A stretch of 64,000 nt of DNA from positions 55,489-119,488 of the forward strand of contig CAZADS010000008.1 in assembly GCA_964483985.1 (NCBI GenBank), written 5' to 3'. This DNA is from CAZADS01 sp964483985 (lineage in GTDB: Bacteria > Pseudomonadota > Alphaproteobacteria > Thalassobaculales > Thalassobaculaceae). Made by a program: the position numbers and the translations under genes. The notes beneath the pieces are model-generated. The model did no database searches, was not told the DNA's origin, and worked only from the letters and a program-made list of their open reading frames with translations. Shown here piece after piece: positions 18,101 to 26,884 of the stretch (position 1 is the stretch's first letter; each line of letters begins with the position of its first letter).

Positions 18101-18811
18101 TTTTTCTTTTAAAACAAAAACCAGTCCTTCGACGTATTGTTGAGCCAATGGTTTTACAAACGCATTTATTACTGCAGTGGAAGTACGCTCAAATTCTCCG
18201 GTATGGCGGCTTACATCAGACGAAATTGTAACCGATAAATTGGGGTATTTGTTTGAAATTATCTCGGCCGCTTGGTTTTCATGAATTGAATTTACATGTG
18301 AATTTAAAAAAGCGATAGCGACTGTTTTAATGCCGTCCGAAATTAGATTATCGGTGACCCGCAAGAGGCCGGCTTTGTCTAGAGTGGTCAATATGGTGCC
18401 ATCTGTTCCAATCCTGCCGTTTACTTCGACTCGCCATTTTCGAGGAACTATTGGTTTTGGAAACGTTAGAAACAAATCGTAGATATCATATTTTCGTTCT
18501 CTGCCTAGTTCCAGTGTGTCACGGAACCCGCTAGTGGATATTAAACCGGTCATGGAGCCTTTACGTTCAATTATTGCATTACTAAAGAGTGTCGTGGCAT
18601 GAACTACTCGCAACACGTTTTTTCCGCCCCCGATTATTGGTAAAAGTTCAGCTAATCCATTTGCCACCCCTTGGTGAGGGTTCGACGGTGTGGTTGGAAC
18701 TTTTGATGTTTTATATGTGCCATCAATAGTGTTTAGGGCAACAAGATCTGTAAATGTCCCGCCTATATCTATTCCGAGCGCGTAAATTGATGGGTTTGGG
18801 TCTTTCTGCAT
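15140..18811 (-). CDS. Fused HyuA-HyuB hydantoinase / 5-oxoprolinase family protein
   Basis: This 1223-residue protein joins the two subunits of ATP-dependent hydantoinase/oxoprolinase enzymes, as in eukaryotic 5-oxoprolinase. Residues 1 to ~690 are HyuA-like: GIDIGGTFTDLVAL (ATP phosphate loop), LLESGPAAGALSA, LAFDMGGTTAKLAII, and YATGGAAPVHAC. Residues ~705-1223 are HyuB-like: DPIDLEILWNRTIAAVDEAA, DVLITNDPYLGTGHLPDI, and a glycine-rich TPGGGGYG end. These enzymes open cyclic amides (5-oxoproline, hydantoins) using ATP in the cytosol. It diverges from a GntR gene that is followed by Rieske and MFS genes, a likely uptake-and-degradation locus. The ring actually opened is not deducible. Confidence 0.9.
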   Translation of the reverse strand: MQKDPNPSIYALGIDIGGTFTDLVALNTIDGTYKTSKVPTTPSNPHQGVANGLAELLPIIGGGKNVLRVVHATTLFSNAIIERKGSMTGLISTSGFRDTLELGRERKYDIYDLFLTFPKPIVPRKWRVEVNGRIGTDGTILTTLDKAGLLRVTDNLISDGIKTVAIAFLNSHVNSIHENQAAEIISNKYPNLSVTISSDVSRHTGEFERTSTAVINAFVKPLAQQYVEGLVFVLKEKDIKAPLMLMLSNGGLTHVDEAKRLPVQLLESGPAAGALSASLIGGEARENRLLAFDMGGTTAKLAIIDNGIPEISYQFEAAKVRRFSPGSGLPVNITTVELIEIGAGGGSIAHRDDLGLLKVGPESAGADPGPACYGKGGKDATVTDADLFLGYLDPTGFQENSLVIEKTKASNSIKTLAAEFNLSAKATALGIHEVVCETMAQAAQVHLARKGRDPRDYTLYATGGAAPVHACSVANRLGITRVLIPDAAGVASALGLCIAPARSDRSAAVGDLLSQLNFVDLKEIYKSLEVEANTIIHATIQESIPTSRRLGEFRYLGQETVLVVDITSHLDSPDPQKAVSTAFHKLHETTYGRQLNDVDIELVTARVSSQAPTISKNIRLLFTNIAPIPDGITSRAIDLPDQHEAQNVRVYQRASLTHSIVLKGPAIIEERQSTTLLPKHARLTLDENRNILISLKSNTKKTLTDRQNLDDPIDLEILWNRTIAAVDEAAASLLRSAFSTVVRESYDFSCIVTDESGNSLAQASDSIPSFIGTLPDTVKHFISKFPPKNLSPGDVLITNDPYLGTGHLPDISVCRPLYSGKKLIGFAASTAHAPDIGGKIRSPEPREVYEEGLQIPLLKLFKKNKPNETLLAILRKNVRTPDLVIGDLEAQLGALTIMEKRIDDLIQTYNLKNLSTLSDKVRSKTEYAVRQAIKNLPDGSYSSKVETDGIADNSIVIKVEIKIAGEEIIINFDGSSTQADKAINCPLCYTRAMTAYAIKAVLAPQLPNNDGALKPIILMAPSGSIINPVHPAPVGSRVLTGHYIPALVMDALAGIVPNQVLAGAGSPIWCVNINGSQADGRPVAGLFFFNGGMGASAFNNGLSCVSWPSNISSTPAEGIEHALPIRVLRRSLRDGSGGKGKYLGGNGQEIELEYIGAKPGIIAFLAERTKASAQGIAGGGNGSPGRLEINGRKADPKAQHLIEPGSRIFLATPGGGGYGINSE

Positions 18812-19109
18812 TGTTTAGTTCCTCAACTTGAATAGGCAGGGATTATTACTGATGATTCTCAAAACTGAAACCGGCAATATTTAAGAGTTGGTATCAAGCA
18901 GAGGATGATTGCCCATGAAAGTATGGACTATGGTAGACGTACGCGAACTAGGTTTTTAACCTACTAAAATTATTTTGATGCGTGACTGGAACATGATTAG
19001 TCAATAATTAAATAAATTATGGCATATAATGTCTAAATTTAAAAATTTCATGACCGTTTTTTCTAATATTGAAATGTAAATGGAATAACTTAAGGAAGGT
19101 TGGAATTAG
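18812..19109. other. Divergent promoter region between hydantoinase and GntR genes
   Basis: This AT-rich stretch must carry both start regions. TATAAT occurs at 19025-19030, oriented towards the GntR gene, but no good -35 box stands 16-18 bases before it. A short AAATTT..AAATTT repeat follows at about 19036-19049. No clear FadR/GntR-type operator was found by eye. Confidence 0.35.
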
Positions 19110-19811
19110 ATGGATTCCCATGGATCGATGGTAACGGACTTGGATGAATTGGAAAAACAAGCTCCGGAAAGTTTAAAAGAAATTGCTTATCATCGGTTGG
19201 AAGAAAAAATAGTCAGATTAGAATTTTCGCCAGGAGCGGTTATAACGGAAAAAGATTTATCGAAATCTATTGGGATAGGCCGTACCCCGGTTCGGGAAGC
19301 CGTTCAACGACTGGCTATGGCAGGTCTACTTGTCGTTATTCCACGACGTGGAATTAAAGTCTCTAATGTTGATGCGGACGATGTATTGCGTTTAATTGAA
19401 GTAACTAGGGGACTTGATAATGCAGTTGCTATGGGGGCGTCTGTTCGAGCAACACAAAGCCAACGATTGGAATTTACTTGTAACGCGGAGGAATTTGACT
19501 CTGCGGCGTCTCGAAGTGATCCCGTGGCTCTTGTTCGTTTGGATAGCGAATTCAATAACCTTTGCATGAAGACAATGGACAATGGGCATGCTACAAAATT
19601 GTGTCGCCTTTTAAGACCGTTGGCCAGACGCTTCTGGTATTGCCATCAAGGACATTCGGGCGATACAAAGATGGGTCCACGTTTACACGCGCAGGCAGGG
19701 CGTGCTGTCGCGGAGGGTGACACGACGAAAGCTTGTTTAGCGTTTAGTCGTATAAACGACTATATGGAATCGTTTGTCCGAGCTACAATGCACCACCAAA
19801 GTTGGCGATAA
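19110..19811 (+). CDS. GntR-family transcriptional regulator (FadR/FCD type)
   Basis: This 233-residue DNA-binding repressor or activator carries an N-terminal winged helix (about residues 20-85) that includes ITEKDLSKSIGIGRTPVREAVQRLAMAGLL and IPRRGIKVSNVD, the core of the GntR signature. The remainder is helical, as in FCD ligand-binding domains, with the His/Asp pattern (LDSEFNN near residue 148, HAQAGRAV near 199). It sits head-to-head with the hydantoinase gene and upstream of the Rieske and MFS genes, so it probably controls this locus in response to the pathway substrate. AAGGAAGG is present 5' of the ATG. Confidence 0.9.
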   Translation: MDSHGSMVTDLDELEKQAPESLKEIAYHRLEEKIVRLEFSPGAVITEKDLSKSIGIGRTPVREAVQRLAMAGLLVVIPRRGIKVSNVDADDVLRLIEVTRGLDNAVAMGASVRATQSQRLEFTCNAEEFDSAASRSDPVALVRLDSEFNNLCMKTMDNGHATKLCRLLRPLARRFWYCHQGHSGDTKMGPRLHAQAGRAVAEGDTTKACLAFSRINDYMESFVRATMHHQSWR

Positions 19812-19935
19812 AGCGGTATCTAGCAAGCGATCGCAACTGCGGGATGAGATAATAGTTTTTTTGGTATCTTCCCATAGAGGAACTGAAGTAGAACGTGCTT
19901 GGCATTAACTAAATAGATAGGCAGTGTTGAGGTTC

Positions 19936-20982
19936 ATGACTAGCCGTTTAACTGATAGTTTTTTGCGGGATATCTGGTATTTCGCGTTACCCTCTAAATG
20001 TCTAAAAGCGGGTAGTTTAACATCACTGATGCTTTTAGGGGAACCGGTGGTTTTAGGAAGAAAATCAGATAACAAAATTTTTGCTTTGCGCGACTTTTGT
20101 CCTCATAGAGGAATTCCTCTAAGCGACGGTAGAATTGTCAAAGATGAAATTGAGTGTTGTTATCATGGTTGGCGATTTAATTCAGCAGGAGTTTGTACGT
20201 TTATTCCGTCTCTTGTAGATGGCCAAAAAATGAATTTGTCGAATATTAAGGTGCTTGAATACCCAGTAAGAGAATCGGCTGGGTGTATTTGGATCTTTAT
20301 ACCCAAAAATTTGTCTGACTTCACCATAAATATTCCAGCTCCAAATTTGTCTAAAATTCCTGGTAAGCCGGTCATTTCTGAAAAAATAGAATTTCCGTGT
20401 AACGCAGATCACGCGGTAATCGGCTTGATGGACCCGGCACATGGTCCATTTGTCCACACATCGTGGTGGTGGCGTTCTAAAAAATCTATTCACGAAAAAC
20501 GAAAACGCTTTGGGCCTTCGGAATATGGTTTTTGCATGCTACGTCATGAACCATCACGTAATTCTGCAGCTTATAAGATTCTGGGAAAGAATATAACTAC
20601 GGAAATAGTGTTCAGGTTGCCAGGAATTCGTATAGAGTACATAGAAACTGCTCGAAATTCTGTCGTCGGGCTTACCGCGGTTACACCATGCAGTGCTAAC
20701 TTAACCGTCGTTCATCATTTGGTTTATTGGACGATCCCATGGCTAACCCTGATTAAACCGGCTTTGAAGCCGTATTTGCGAAAATTTCTTAAACAAGATC
20801 GAGATATTGTGTCAAAACAACAACGTGGATTGCAGTACGAACCAAATCTTTTACTGATTAATGATTCCGATGCGCAGGCCAAATGGTACTATCGGTTAAA
20901 AAAAGCCTATACTAATTCGATTGAACTAGAGATTCCTTTTGAAAATCCAATTAAAGAAACGACGCTGCGTTGGCGAAGCTAG
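19936..20982 (+). CDS. Rieske [2Fe-2S] aromatic-ring-hydroxylating oxygenase, alpha subunit type
   Basis: This 348-residue oxygenase component has a Rieske cluster site (C55-P-H57 and C74-C-Y-H77, within CPHRGIPL and CYHGWRF) followed by a mononuclear iron site in GLMDPAHGPFVH (Asp/Asn-x3-His-x4-His pattern). The layout matches single-component-alpha enzymes such as vanillate O-demethylase and related demethylases. It inserts oxygen into, or demethylates, an aromatic or cyclic substrate, needing a reductase that is not encoded nearby. The start is uncertain: GTG 19924, TTG 19927 and ATG 19936 are in frame; ATG was chosen. An MFS gene follows nine bases downstream. Confidence 0.87.
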   Translation: MTSRLTDSFLRDIWYFALPSKCLKAGSLTSLMLLGEPVVLGRKSDNKIFALRDFCPHRGIPLSDGRIVKDEIECCYHGWRFNSAGVCTFIPSLVDGQKMNLSNIKVLEYPVRESAGCIWIFIPKNLSDFTINIPAPNLSKIPGKPVISEKIEFPCNADHAVIGLMDPAHGPFVHTSWWWRSKKSIHEKRKRFGPSEYGFCMLRHEPSRNSAAYKILGKNITTEIVFRLPGIRIEYIETARNSVVGLTAVTPCSANLTVVHHLVYWTIPWLTLIKPALKPYLRKFLKQDRDIVSKQQRGLQYEPNLLLINDSDAQAKWYYRLKKAYTNSIELEIPFENPIKETTLRWRS

Positions 20983-20991
20983 GCGGATATA

Positions 20992-22236
20992 GTGCGCTAT
21001 TTTGAATTCGTTAAGAGCAACATTAGATTCCTGAGCTTTGGCTATATTATCACTTTCGTTTCAACATTTGGCCAGACGTTTTATATAGCTATGTATAGTG
21101 GTGAAATACGTTCGGCGTTTGATCTTAGTCATGGTGAGTTTGGGACGGTATATGCAATTGGGACATTGGTTAGTGGTCTACTATTAATATGGGCCGGAAA
21201 ACTGATAGATATTATAGATTTAAGAATTTACGCAGTTTTGCTCTGTATTGCTATGGCTGCGGCATGCATGGTTATGTCTTATGCAAATGGTGTAATAATG
21301 CTTACAGTGGCTATTTTTTTACTCAGAATAGTAGGACAGGGGCTTTTGTCCCAGACTGCCCTAGTAACAATGGCGAGGTATTTCGACGAACATAGTCGGG
21401 GACGAGCAGTGAGTTTAGTAGCTTTGGGTTTCCCAACTGGCCAAGCTATATTTCCCGCAATTGCTGTTATGCTAATGGGTTTATTGAGTTGGCGAGAAGT
21501 TTGGGCAACGAGTGCCCTGGCATTGCTTGTTTTAGTACCACCATGTTTCCTCTGGTTGTTAAAAGGACATAGAGAACGACACAAAGCGTTTTTAGCCCGA
21601 ACTGAAAGTCGTAGTGATCGAACGAAAGACACTTTGGCTAAGCATTGGACTCGTAGTCAGGTGTTACGCGATCCTAGGTTCACTTTAGCTATGGTAGCCA
21701 TGATGTGCACCGCTTTTATTATTACCGGCTTGAATTTGCACCAGGTCCATTTAGTTCAGGTTAAAAACTGGGAGCTATCTTTTTATGCATCTTGTTTCGC
21801 TATCTATGCCGTATTTCAGGTGGGCGTATCGCTCCTAACCGGAATGCTGGTCGATCGATTTGGAGCACTCCGCCTGACACCCTTTTATTTATTTCCAATG
21901 TCTTTATCTACCCTAGTAATCGCGGTATTCGATACTCCTTACGCCATCATTGCATTTATGGCGTTGGCGGGCACCACTGGTGGAGCAGGAGCCACAATTA
22001 TTTCGACAATGTGGGCGGAACTCTATGGAGTTTTGCATCTAGGATCTATCAAAGCGATGGTTGCTGGTATACAAGTCATTTCTAGTGCATTAGGTCCAGC
22101 TGTATTCGGCCTATTAATAGATTACGGCATAGGTATAGAAAGCATATCGATAGTTTGCAGCGTATATTCAATTGGCAGTTGTTTTTTATTAGCGGTGTTG
22201 TTTCGCCCTCGTATGTTGTTGTTTTGGCGGATTTGA
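20992..22236 (+). CDS. MFS-family transporter
   Basis: This 414-residue inner-membrane protein has about twelve hydrophobic helices in two halves split by a hydrophilic loop (~residues 200-222, rich in Arg, His and Lys). WAGKLIDIIDLR after TM2 is a degenerate form of the MFS loop motif, and MLVDRFGALRLTP repeats it in the second half. The GTG start has AGGCGG (20981-20986) five bases upstream. It follows the Rieske gene by nine bases, so it probably imports that pathway's substrate. It could instead export a product. It converges with the threonine aldolase gene, 17 bases apart. Confidence 0.88.
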   Translation: MRYFEFVKSNIRFLSFGYIITFVSTFGQTFYIAMYSGEIRSAFDLSHGEFGTVYAIGTLVSGLLLIWAGKLIDIIDLRIYAVLLCIAMAAACMVMSYANGVIMLTVAIFLLRIVGQGLLSQTALVTMARYFDEHSRGRAVSLVALGFPTGQAIFPAIAVMLMGLLSWREVWATSALALLVLVPPCFLWLLKGHRERHKAFLARTESRSDRTKDTLAKHWTRSQVLRDPRFTLAMVAMMCTAFIITGLNLHQVHLVQVKNWELSFYASCFAIYAVFQVGVSLLTGMLVDRFGALRLTPFYLFPMSLSTLVIAVFDTPYAIIAFMALAGTTGGAGATIISTMWAELYGVLHLGSIKAMVAGIQVISSALGPAVFGLLIDYGIGIESISIVCSVYSIGSCFLLAVLFRPRMLLFWRI

Positions 22237-22253
22237 CGTTTAAAATAGAATTT

Positions 22254-23273
22254 TTAAACATTGATTCGAAAATAATCAGATATTGCGCGCACTGTTGTAA
22301 CAATGTCGGATTCGTTTATATCTCTATGAACGACCAAACGAAATGTTGGGGGTCTACCACCTATCAAAATACCCTTGGACTTTAAAAACTGCTGAAGCCT
22401 GTCTCTATGGGAAATATCTACCTCAATGAATACCATATTAGTATTCGCTCCATTTGATTCAGTTGAAACTTCAGGTATTTGGGAAAGCTCTGAAGCTAAA
22501 CGCGCCGCTAATATATGATCATCTTCTAATCGATTGATTTGGTGGCGCACTGCCACCAGACCGCAAGCCGCAAGTATGCCGGCCTGACGCATGCCTCCAC
22601 CTAGCATTTTACGAGCGCGCCGCGCTTCTTTAATGAAGGCTTGGCTTCCAACAAGGACTGATCCCACAGGGGCACCTAATCCTTTTGATAGGCACAAAGA
22701 GACTGTATCGAAACCGCGGGTTAATTCTTTTGGATCGCATTTGTATGCTATCGCTGCATTCATGAGACGCGCGCCGTCCAGATGACATGCGAGGTTATTT
22801 TGTTTCGCTACCTCAGTTCCCGATGCCATATAGCCGGGTGAAAGCGGTTTCCCATTATGTGTATTTTCAAAACAAAGTAATTTGGTCCGTGGAAAGTGCA
22901 CGTCGTCCGTTTTAATAAGCGACTTTGCATTCGTAAGATCAATTGATCCGTCATTTAATACGGGTACAGTCTGCGGGATGACCCCGCCTAAGGCCGCCGT
23001 TCCGACTGCTTCTGCCCGATAGACGTGATAAGCATCCCCGATAATATATTCATCGCCCCGACCGCAGTGTGTTAACACTGCCGTGAAATTTGATTGGGTG
23101 CCTGATGTTACAAAGAGTCCTGATTCAAAACCTAATATATCAGCCACTGTTTCTTCAAGTTCGTTTACGGTTGGATCGTCTCCATAAACATCATCACCAA
23201 TTTCGGCGTTCATCATAGCTTGGTACATCTCTGGGGATGGACGGGTAACTGTATCGCTACGCAAATCGATCAT
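22254..23273 (-). CDS. ltaE: Low-specificity L-threonine aldolase
   Basis: This 339-residue fold-type I PLP enzyme splits L-threonine or L-allo-threonine to glycine and acetaldehyde. Family marks are MIDLRSDTVTRPSPEM, GDDVYGDDPTVNELE, GLFVTSGTQSN, HLDGARLMNAA and the PLP lysine in SLCLSKGLGAPVGS. Length is normal. It is a single transcription unit facing the MFS gene, and diverges from the tartrate-dehydrogenase-like gene across 290 bases. I see no specific regulatory site. Confidence 0.93.
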   Translation of the reverse strand: MIDLRSDTVTRPSPEMYQAMMNAEIGDDVYGDDPTVNELEETVADILGFESGLFVTSGTQSNFTAVLTHCGRGDEYIIGDAYHVYRAEAVGTAALGGVIPQTVPVLNDGSIDLTNAKSLIKTDDVHFPRTKLLCFENTHNGKPLSPGYMASGTEVAKQNNLACHLDGARLMNAAIAYKCDPKELTRGFDTVSLCLSKGLGAPVGSVLVGSQAFIKEARRARKMLGGGMRQAGILAACGLVAVRHQINRLEDDHILAARLASELSQIPEVSTESNGANTNMVFIEVDISHRDRLQQFLKSKGILIGGRPPTFRLVVHRDINESDIVTTVRAISDYFRINV

Positions 23274-23564
23274 ATCTCGATCTTTCAGGTTTAATAATAT
23301 GACTTTTATATTGCATCGTGTTTGTTTGTAATAGATAGGTCAATCAAATCTGTAATTTATTAGGTGTTTTCCGAGCATTTAACAAAGAAATTAACCAGGA
23401 TGCACTCTTCAGTATCTTAAAATAAAGAGTTTTGAAAAGCGGATTAAAATGGTGGCGTTTAAGTGGATTAAAACGGATAAAACACTTTTTAGTAATATAA
23501 ATTTATTTAATATTTAAAATCACAATCTGATTTTTCCTAAGTCAATATGTGGAGATCAAGTACT
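23274..23564. other. Divergent intergenic region upstream of ltaE and the dehydrogenase
   Basis: This very AT-rich stretch includes runs such as taatataaatttatttaat near 23492-23511. It must hold promoters for both flanking genes. No operator, hairpin terminator or RNA gene was recognised. Confidence 0.35.
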
Positions 23565-24626
23565 ATGACTAAATTAAACATTGCAGTTATTCCCGGGGAT
23601 GGTATCGGGTGGGAAGTCATACCAGAAGGAATTAAAGTTCTCGAAGCGGCGGGGGCAAAGTATGGAATAGAGTACGAATTTACGGAATTTGATTGGGGTT
23701 GCGAGCGTTATCATAAGACTGGAAAATTGATGCCGGAGGATGGGATCGAAAATTTAAAAACATTTGACTCGATCTTTTTAGGCGCTTGTGGCTACCCCGG
23801 TGTTCCTGATCACATTTCCCTTTGGGGTTTGTTAATTCCAATAAGACGAGAAATGAAACAATATGTAAATTTGCGACCGGTTCGAATGCTCGAAGGAATG
23901 CCGTGTCCTTTGGCTAACCGGGGCCCTCAGGACATTGATTTTTGGGTGGTTCGTGAAAACAATGAAGGAGAGTATTCAGAGATTGGTGGGCGGCTTCACA
24001 GTGGCACTGATTATGAGGTGGCGGTACAAGAATCAGTATTTACTAAACATGGAACGGATAGAATATTACGTTACGCTTTTGATTTGTGTAATAAATTGGG
24101 TAGGAATAAGGTTACGTCGGCAACTAAGTCGAATGGCATTATTCACACAATGCCTTATTGGGACGAAAGGTTTAGGGCTATTTCCGCGGAATATCCTAAT
24201 GTCAAAACAGATCAGTACCACATAGACATCCTCACGGCGAATTTCGTGCTGCATCCGGACTGGTTCGATGTTGTTGTGGGATCTAATTTATTTGGTGATA
24301 TTCTCTCTGACCTTGGACCCGCGGTAGCAGGATCAATTGCTATTGCTCCGTCGGCGAATATCAACCCTGATGGCGATTTTCCTTCGATGTTTGAACCCGT
24401 TCACGGATCTGCGCCAGATATAGCGGGCAGGAATATAGCCAATCCTATTGGTCAAATATGGTCAGGGGCAATGTTACTCGAACATCATGGGTTTACTGAA
24501 GCAGCAGATTCAATTGTCAAGGCATGTGAGATCGTAATCTCAGGTGGAGGTCCTAAGACACCAGATCTAGGCGGTCAAGCTAAGACCATTGATCTCGGCA
24601 GTGCAATTGCAGATGCAGTTCAGTGA
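23565..24626 (+). CDS. Tartrate dehydrogenase/decarboxylase-like beta-hydroxyacid dehydrogenase
   Basis: This 353-residue NAD- and metal-dependent oxidative decarboxylase belongs to the isocitrate/isopropylmalate dehydrogenase superfamily. The segments IAVIPGDGIGWEVIPEG, LRPVRMLEGMPCPLA, FWVVRENNEGEYSEIGGR and SNLFGDILSDLGP, with FEPVHGSAPDIAG at the C-terminal side, match the tartrate dehydrogenase (TtuC/YeaU) branch rather than LeuB or Icd. The ATG at 23565 has GGAGA nine bases upstream; an ATG six codons earlier has none. It stands alone. The substrate may be tartrate, D-malate or a related acid. Confidence 0.86.
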   Translation: MTKLNIAVIPGDGIGWEVIPEGIKVLEAAGAKYGIEYEFTEFDWGCERYHKTGKLMPEDGIENLKTFDSIFLGACGYPGVPDHISLWGLLIPIRREMKQYVNLRPVRMLEGMPCPLANRGPQDIDFWVVRENNEGEYSEIGGRLHSGTDYEVAVQESVFTKHGTDRILRYAFDLCNKLGRNKVTSATKSNGIIHTMPYWDERFRAISAEYPNVKTDQYHIDILTANFVLHPDWFDVVVGSNLFGDILSDLGPAVAGSIAIAPSANINPDGDFPSMFEPVHGSAPDIAGRNIANPIGQIWSGAMLLEHHGFTEAADSIVKACEIVISGGGPKTPDLGGQAKTIDLGSAIADAVQ

Positions 24627-24779
24627 ATGATATTTTTAAAAATTATGCGGACCACTAGCGTTTTGATTCACAACATTAATTAAATCGTTTTTTGGAATCG
24701 CGTCTACTCTTGATTATTCAGCAAGAAGTGAAATGAATTGTTATTCGTTTTATTTCAGGCGTCAGGTCGAGGTAAAACT

Positions 24780-25355
24780 TCAGTGTTTAAGCATCTCATC
24801 TTGGTTCAATTTCGAACATTTGCAGTTTTTATGACTACTATTAGATGCACTTAATGATCCCACTTGAACCCTTATGGATACCTTGCCAGCCGTTTCAAAA
24901 ACCAGGTCCATCCAGAAATCGTCTCCAGCCCTTAGTGTTTGGTAAAGGTTTTTGAACATTACATGCTGCTTTCCAGGCTCAAGAGAAACGGTTTCTTTTG
25001 GCTGGATTACTATACGCTTCACTTGGCGCATTTTCATTATTCCGTTTTCGTGAAAGTGCGTATGCAATTCTGACTTTTCGGCAATATTCGATTTTACGTT
25101 GATCAGGTAATCGGATTGATCGGTTTGGTTATATATTTTTAGGTACGCTACACCCGTTCTGCCGTGACCGATGGATGCTCGGGCAAACGCATCATAGACC
25201 ATTATTTTATGCTTTTGGTCTCTAATAAGACAAGTAAAACGTTTGTTCTTAATTTCACGGTTGACGTCGATATTATTAAAGGCTTTTAAATGACTGGGTG
25301 AAAAACAAACCGCTGCGCTCATTGCTACCCATATAATTCGGTTACGTTGCTTCAT
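24780..25355 (-). CDS. Periplasmic copper chaperone, PCu(A)C family
   Basis: This 191-residue secreted protein has an N-terminal signal sequence (MKQRNRIIWVAMSAAVCFSPSHLKA) followed by a cupredoxin-like PCu(A)C domain. The copper motif is recognisable: ELHTH...GIMKMRQV, then LEPGKQHVMF, close to the family H(M)x10Mx21HxM pattern, with the first HTM reading HTH. A short C-terminal tail holds KNCKC, a second possible metal site. Such proteins bring Cu(I) to cytochrome oxidase. No oxidase or SCO gene is adjacent. It converges with the dehydrogenase gene. Confidence 0.82.
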   Translation of the reverse strand: MKQRNRIIWVAMSAAVCFSPSHLKAFNNIDVNREIKNKRFTCLIRDQKHKIMVYDAFARASIGHGRTGVAYLKIYNQTDQSDYLINVKSNIAEKSELHTHFHENGIMKMRQVKRIVIQPKETVSLEPGKQHVMFKNLYQTLRAGDDFWMDLVFETAGKVSIRVQVGSLSASNSSHKNCKCSKLNQDEMLKH

Positions 25356-25573
25356 AATTCAGTACTCTGGTTTAAGACCGTTTTATAAAGAGATATAATG
25401 CCATACTAACTCTATTATGGAATGTCATATTTCAAGTGTTTGAAAATGTGGTGTTAAAGAGATAAATATAAATGTAATAAAGTAGAATTTTTTGATTTTT
25501 ATTTTGCTTGTAGTTATGCCTTTTTACCAAACAATATCCAGCATTTTAAAGCTTAACATGGCGAGGTTTTATC

Positions 25574-26884
25574 ATGACTTCCTCAGGTAATATTTTCGAA
25601 TTTGATACTTTATCTTTGCATGCAGGTCAACGCCCTGACCTAGAAACGGGGGCTCGCGCTGTGCCTATTTACCAAACAACATCATATGTATTCAAAGATG
25701 TTGACCATGCAGCCTCATTATTTAATTTAGAGAGAACAGGCCATATATATTCGCGAATTTCAAATCCTACCGTGGCGGTGCTTGAGGAGCGTATAGCTGC
25801 GCTTGAGGCAGGGGTAGGAGCTATAGCTACGGCAAGTGGACACGCTGCTTTAGTTTTAGGCATTCTGACACTCATGGGACAAGGAGGTCACATTGTAGCA
25901 TCGAGTGCGTTGTATGGTGGCAGTCACAATCTATTCAGCCATACACTCCCCAGATTAGGAATTGAAACTACAAAAGTTCACCCCAGAGATTTGAACGGGT
26001 TTCGTGAAGCCATAAAACCTGAAACACGCCTGATTTTTGGTGAAACTATTGGCAATCCAGGCCTTGAGATACTGGATTTAAAAGCAGTGGCTGAAATAGC
26101 GCACGCTAATGGTATACCTTTTATGGTAGATTCTACTTTCGCGACCCCATATCTTTGCCGCCCTTTTGAGTTTGGTGCAGATTTGATTGTCCATTCCGCT
26201 ACGAAATGGCTGGGTGGGCACGGCGTGGCAATAGGTGGCTTGTTAGTTGATGGAGGAAGTTTCGATTGGGAGGCTTCTGGAAAGTTTCCTACCCTTACGG
26301 AACCTTATGCCGGTTATCACGGACTGGATTTTAGTGAGGAATTTGGGCCTCAGGCTTTTGTGATGCGGGCTCGTGCAGAGGGTTTACGAGATTTTGGGGC
26401 TTGCATGGCGCCCATGACTGCATTTCAAATTCTTCAGGGCATAGAGACTTTACCGTTAAGGATGGATAGGCATGTCGAAAACGCTAGAAAAATTGCAAGT
26501 TTTTTGAATCAATCTCCGTCGGTCGAATGGGTCTTTTATCCGGAACTAGATAGTCATCCAGATAAAAAACTAGCGGCCGAATTATTACCGAAAGGTGCAG
26601 GATCGATGATTGCTTTTGGTATCAAAGGGGGGCGCAATGCGGGTCGCATATTTATCGAACGCCTTTCAATCTGGTCTCATTTGGCAAACGTTGGAGATGC
26701 TAAATCGTTAGTCATTCATCCTGCTAGTACAACTCATCAACAAATGAGTAGTGAGGCTATGAAGGTCGCCGGTTTATCAGAAGATTTAGTTCGCTTGTCT
26801 GTCGGATTAGAGTCGGCAGATGACTTGATAGTTGATTTGCAACAAGCTCTCCGAGCTGCGACGGTTCGAAAGGCCGTCTCATAA
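25574..26884 (+). CDS. metY: O-acetylhomoserine aminocarboxypropyltransferase (MetY)
   Basis: This 436-residue PLP enzyme of the Cys/Met metabolism family makes homocysteine from O-acetylhomoserine and sulfide. DTLSLHAGQRPDLETGARAVPIYQTTSY at the start is cut by normal family spacing. YSRISNPT and the PLP lysine near residue 210 in HSATKWLGGHG are present, and the length matches MetY rather than the ~390-residue MetB/MetC/MetZ. GCGAGG lies just before the ATG. The stop overlaps the start of the alpha/beta hydrolase gene by one base. I looked for a SAM-II riboswitch in the 218-base AT-rich leader and could not recognise one. Confidence 0.92.
   Translation: MTSSGNIFEFDTLSLHAGQRPDLETGARAVPIYQTTSYVFKDVDHAASLFNLERTGHIYSRISNPTVAVLEERIAALEAGVGAIATASGHAALVLGILTLMGQGGHIVASSALYGGSHNLFSHTLPRLGIETTKVHPRDLNGFREAIKPETRLIFGETIGNPGLEILDLKAVAEIAHANGIPFMVDSTFATPYLCRPFEFGADLIVHSATKWLGGHGVAIGGLLVDGGSFDWEASGKFPTLTEPYAGYHGLDFSEEFGPQAFVMRARAEGLRDFGACMAPMTAFQILQGIETLPLRMDRHVENARKIASFLNQSPSVEWVFYPELDSHPDKKLAAELLPKGAGSMIAFGIKGGRNAGRIFIERLSIWSHLANVGDAKSLVIHPASTTHQQMSSEAMKVAGLSEDLVRLSVGLESADDLIVDLQQALRAATVRKAVS

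Noticed and set aside
25356..25573. Possible SAM-II riboswitch upstream of metY
   Set aside because: The leader is almost all A/T and the paired elements of SAM-II could not be found by eye.
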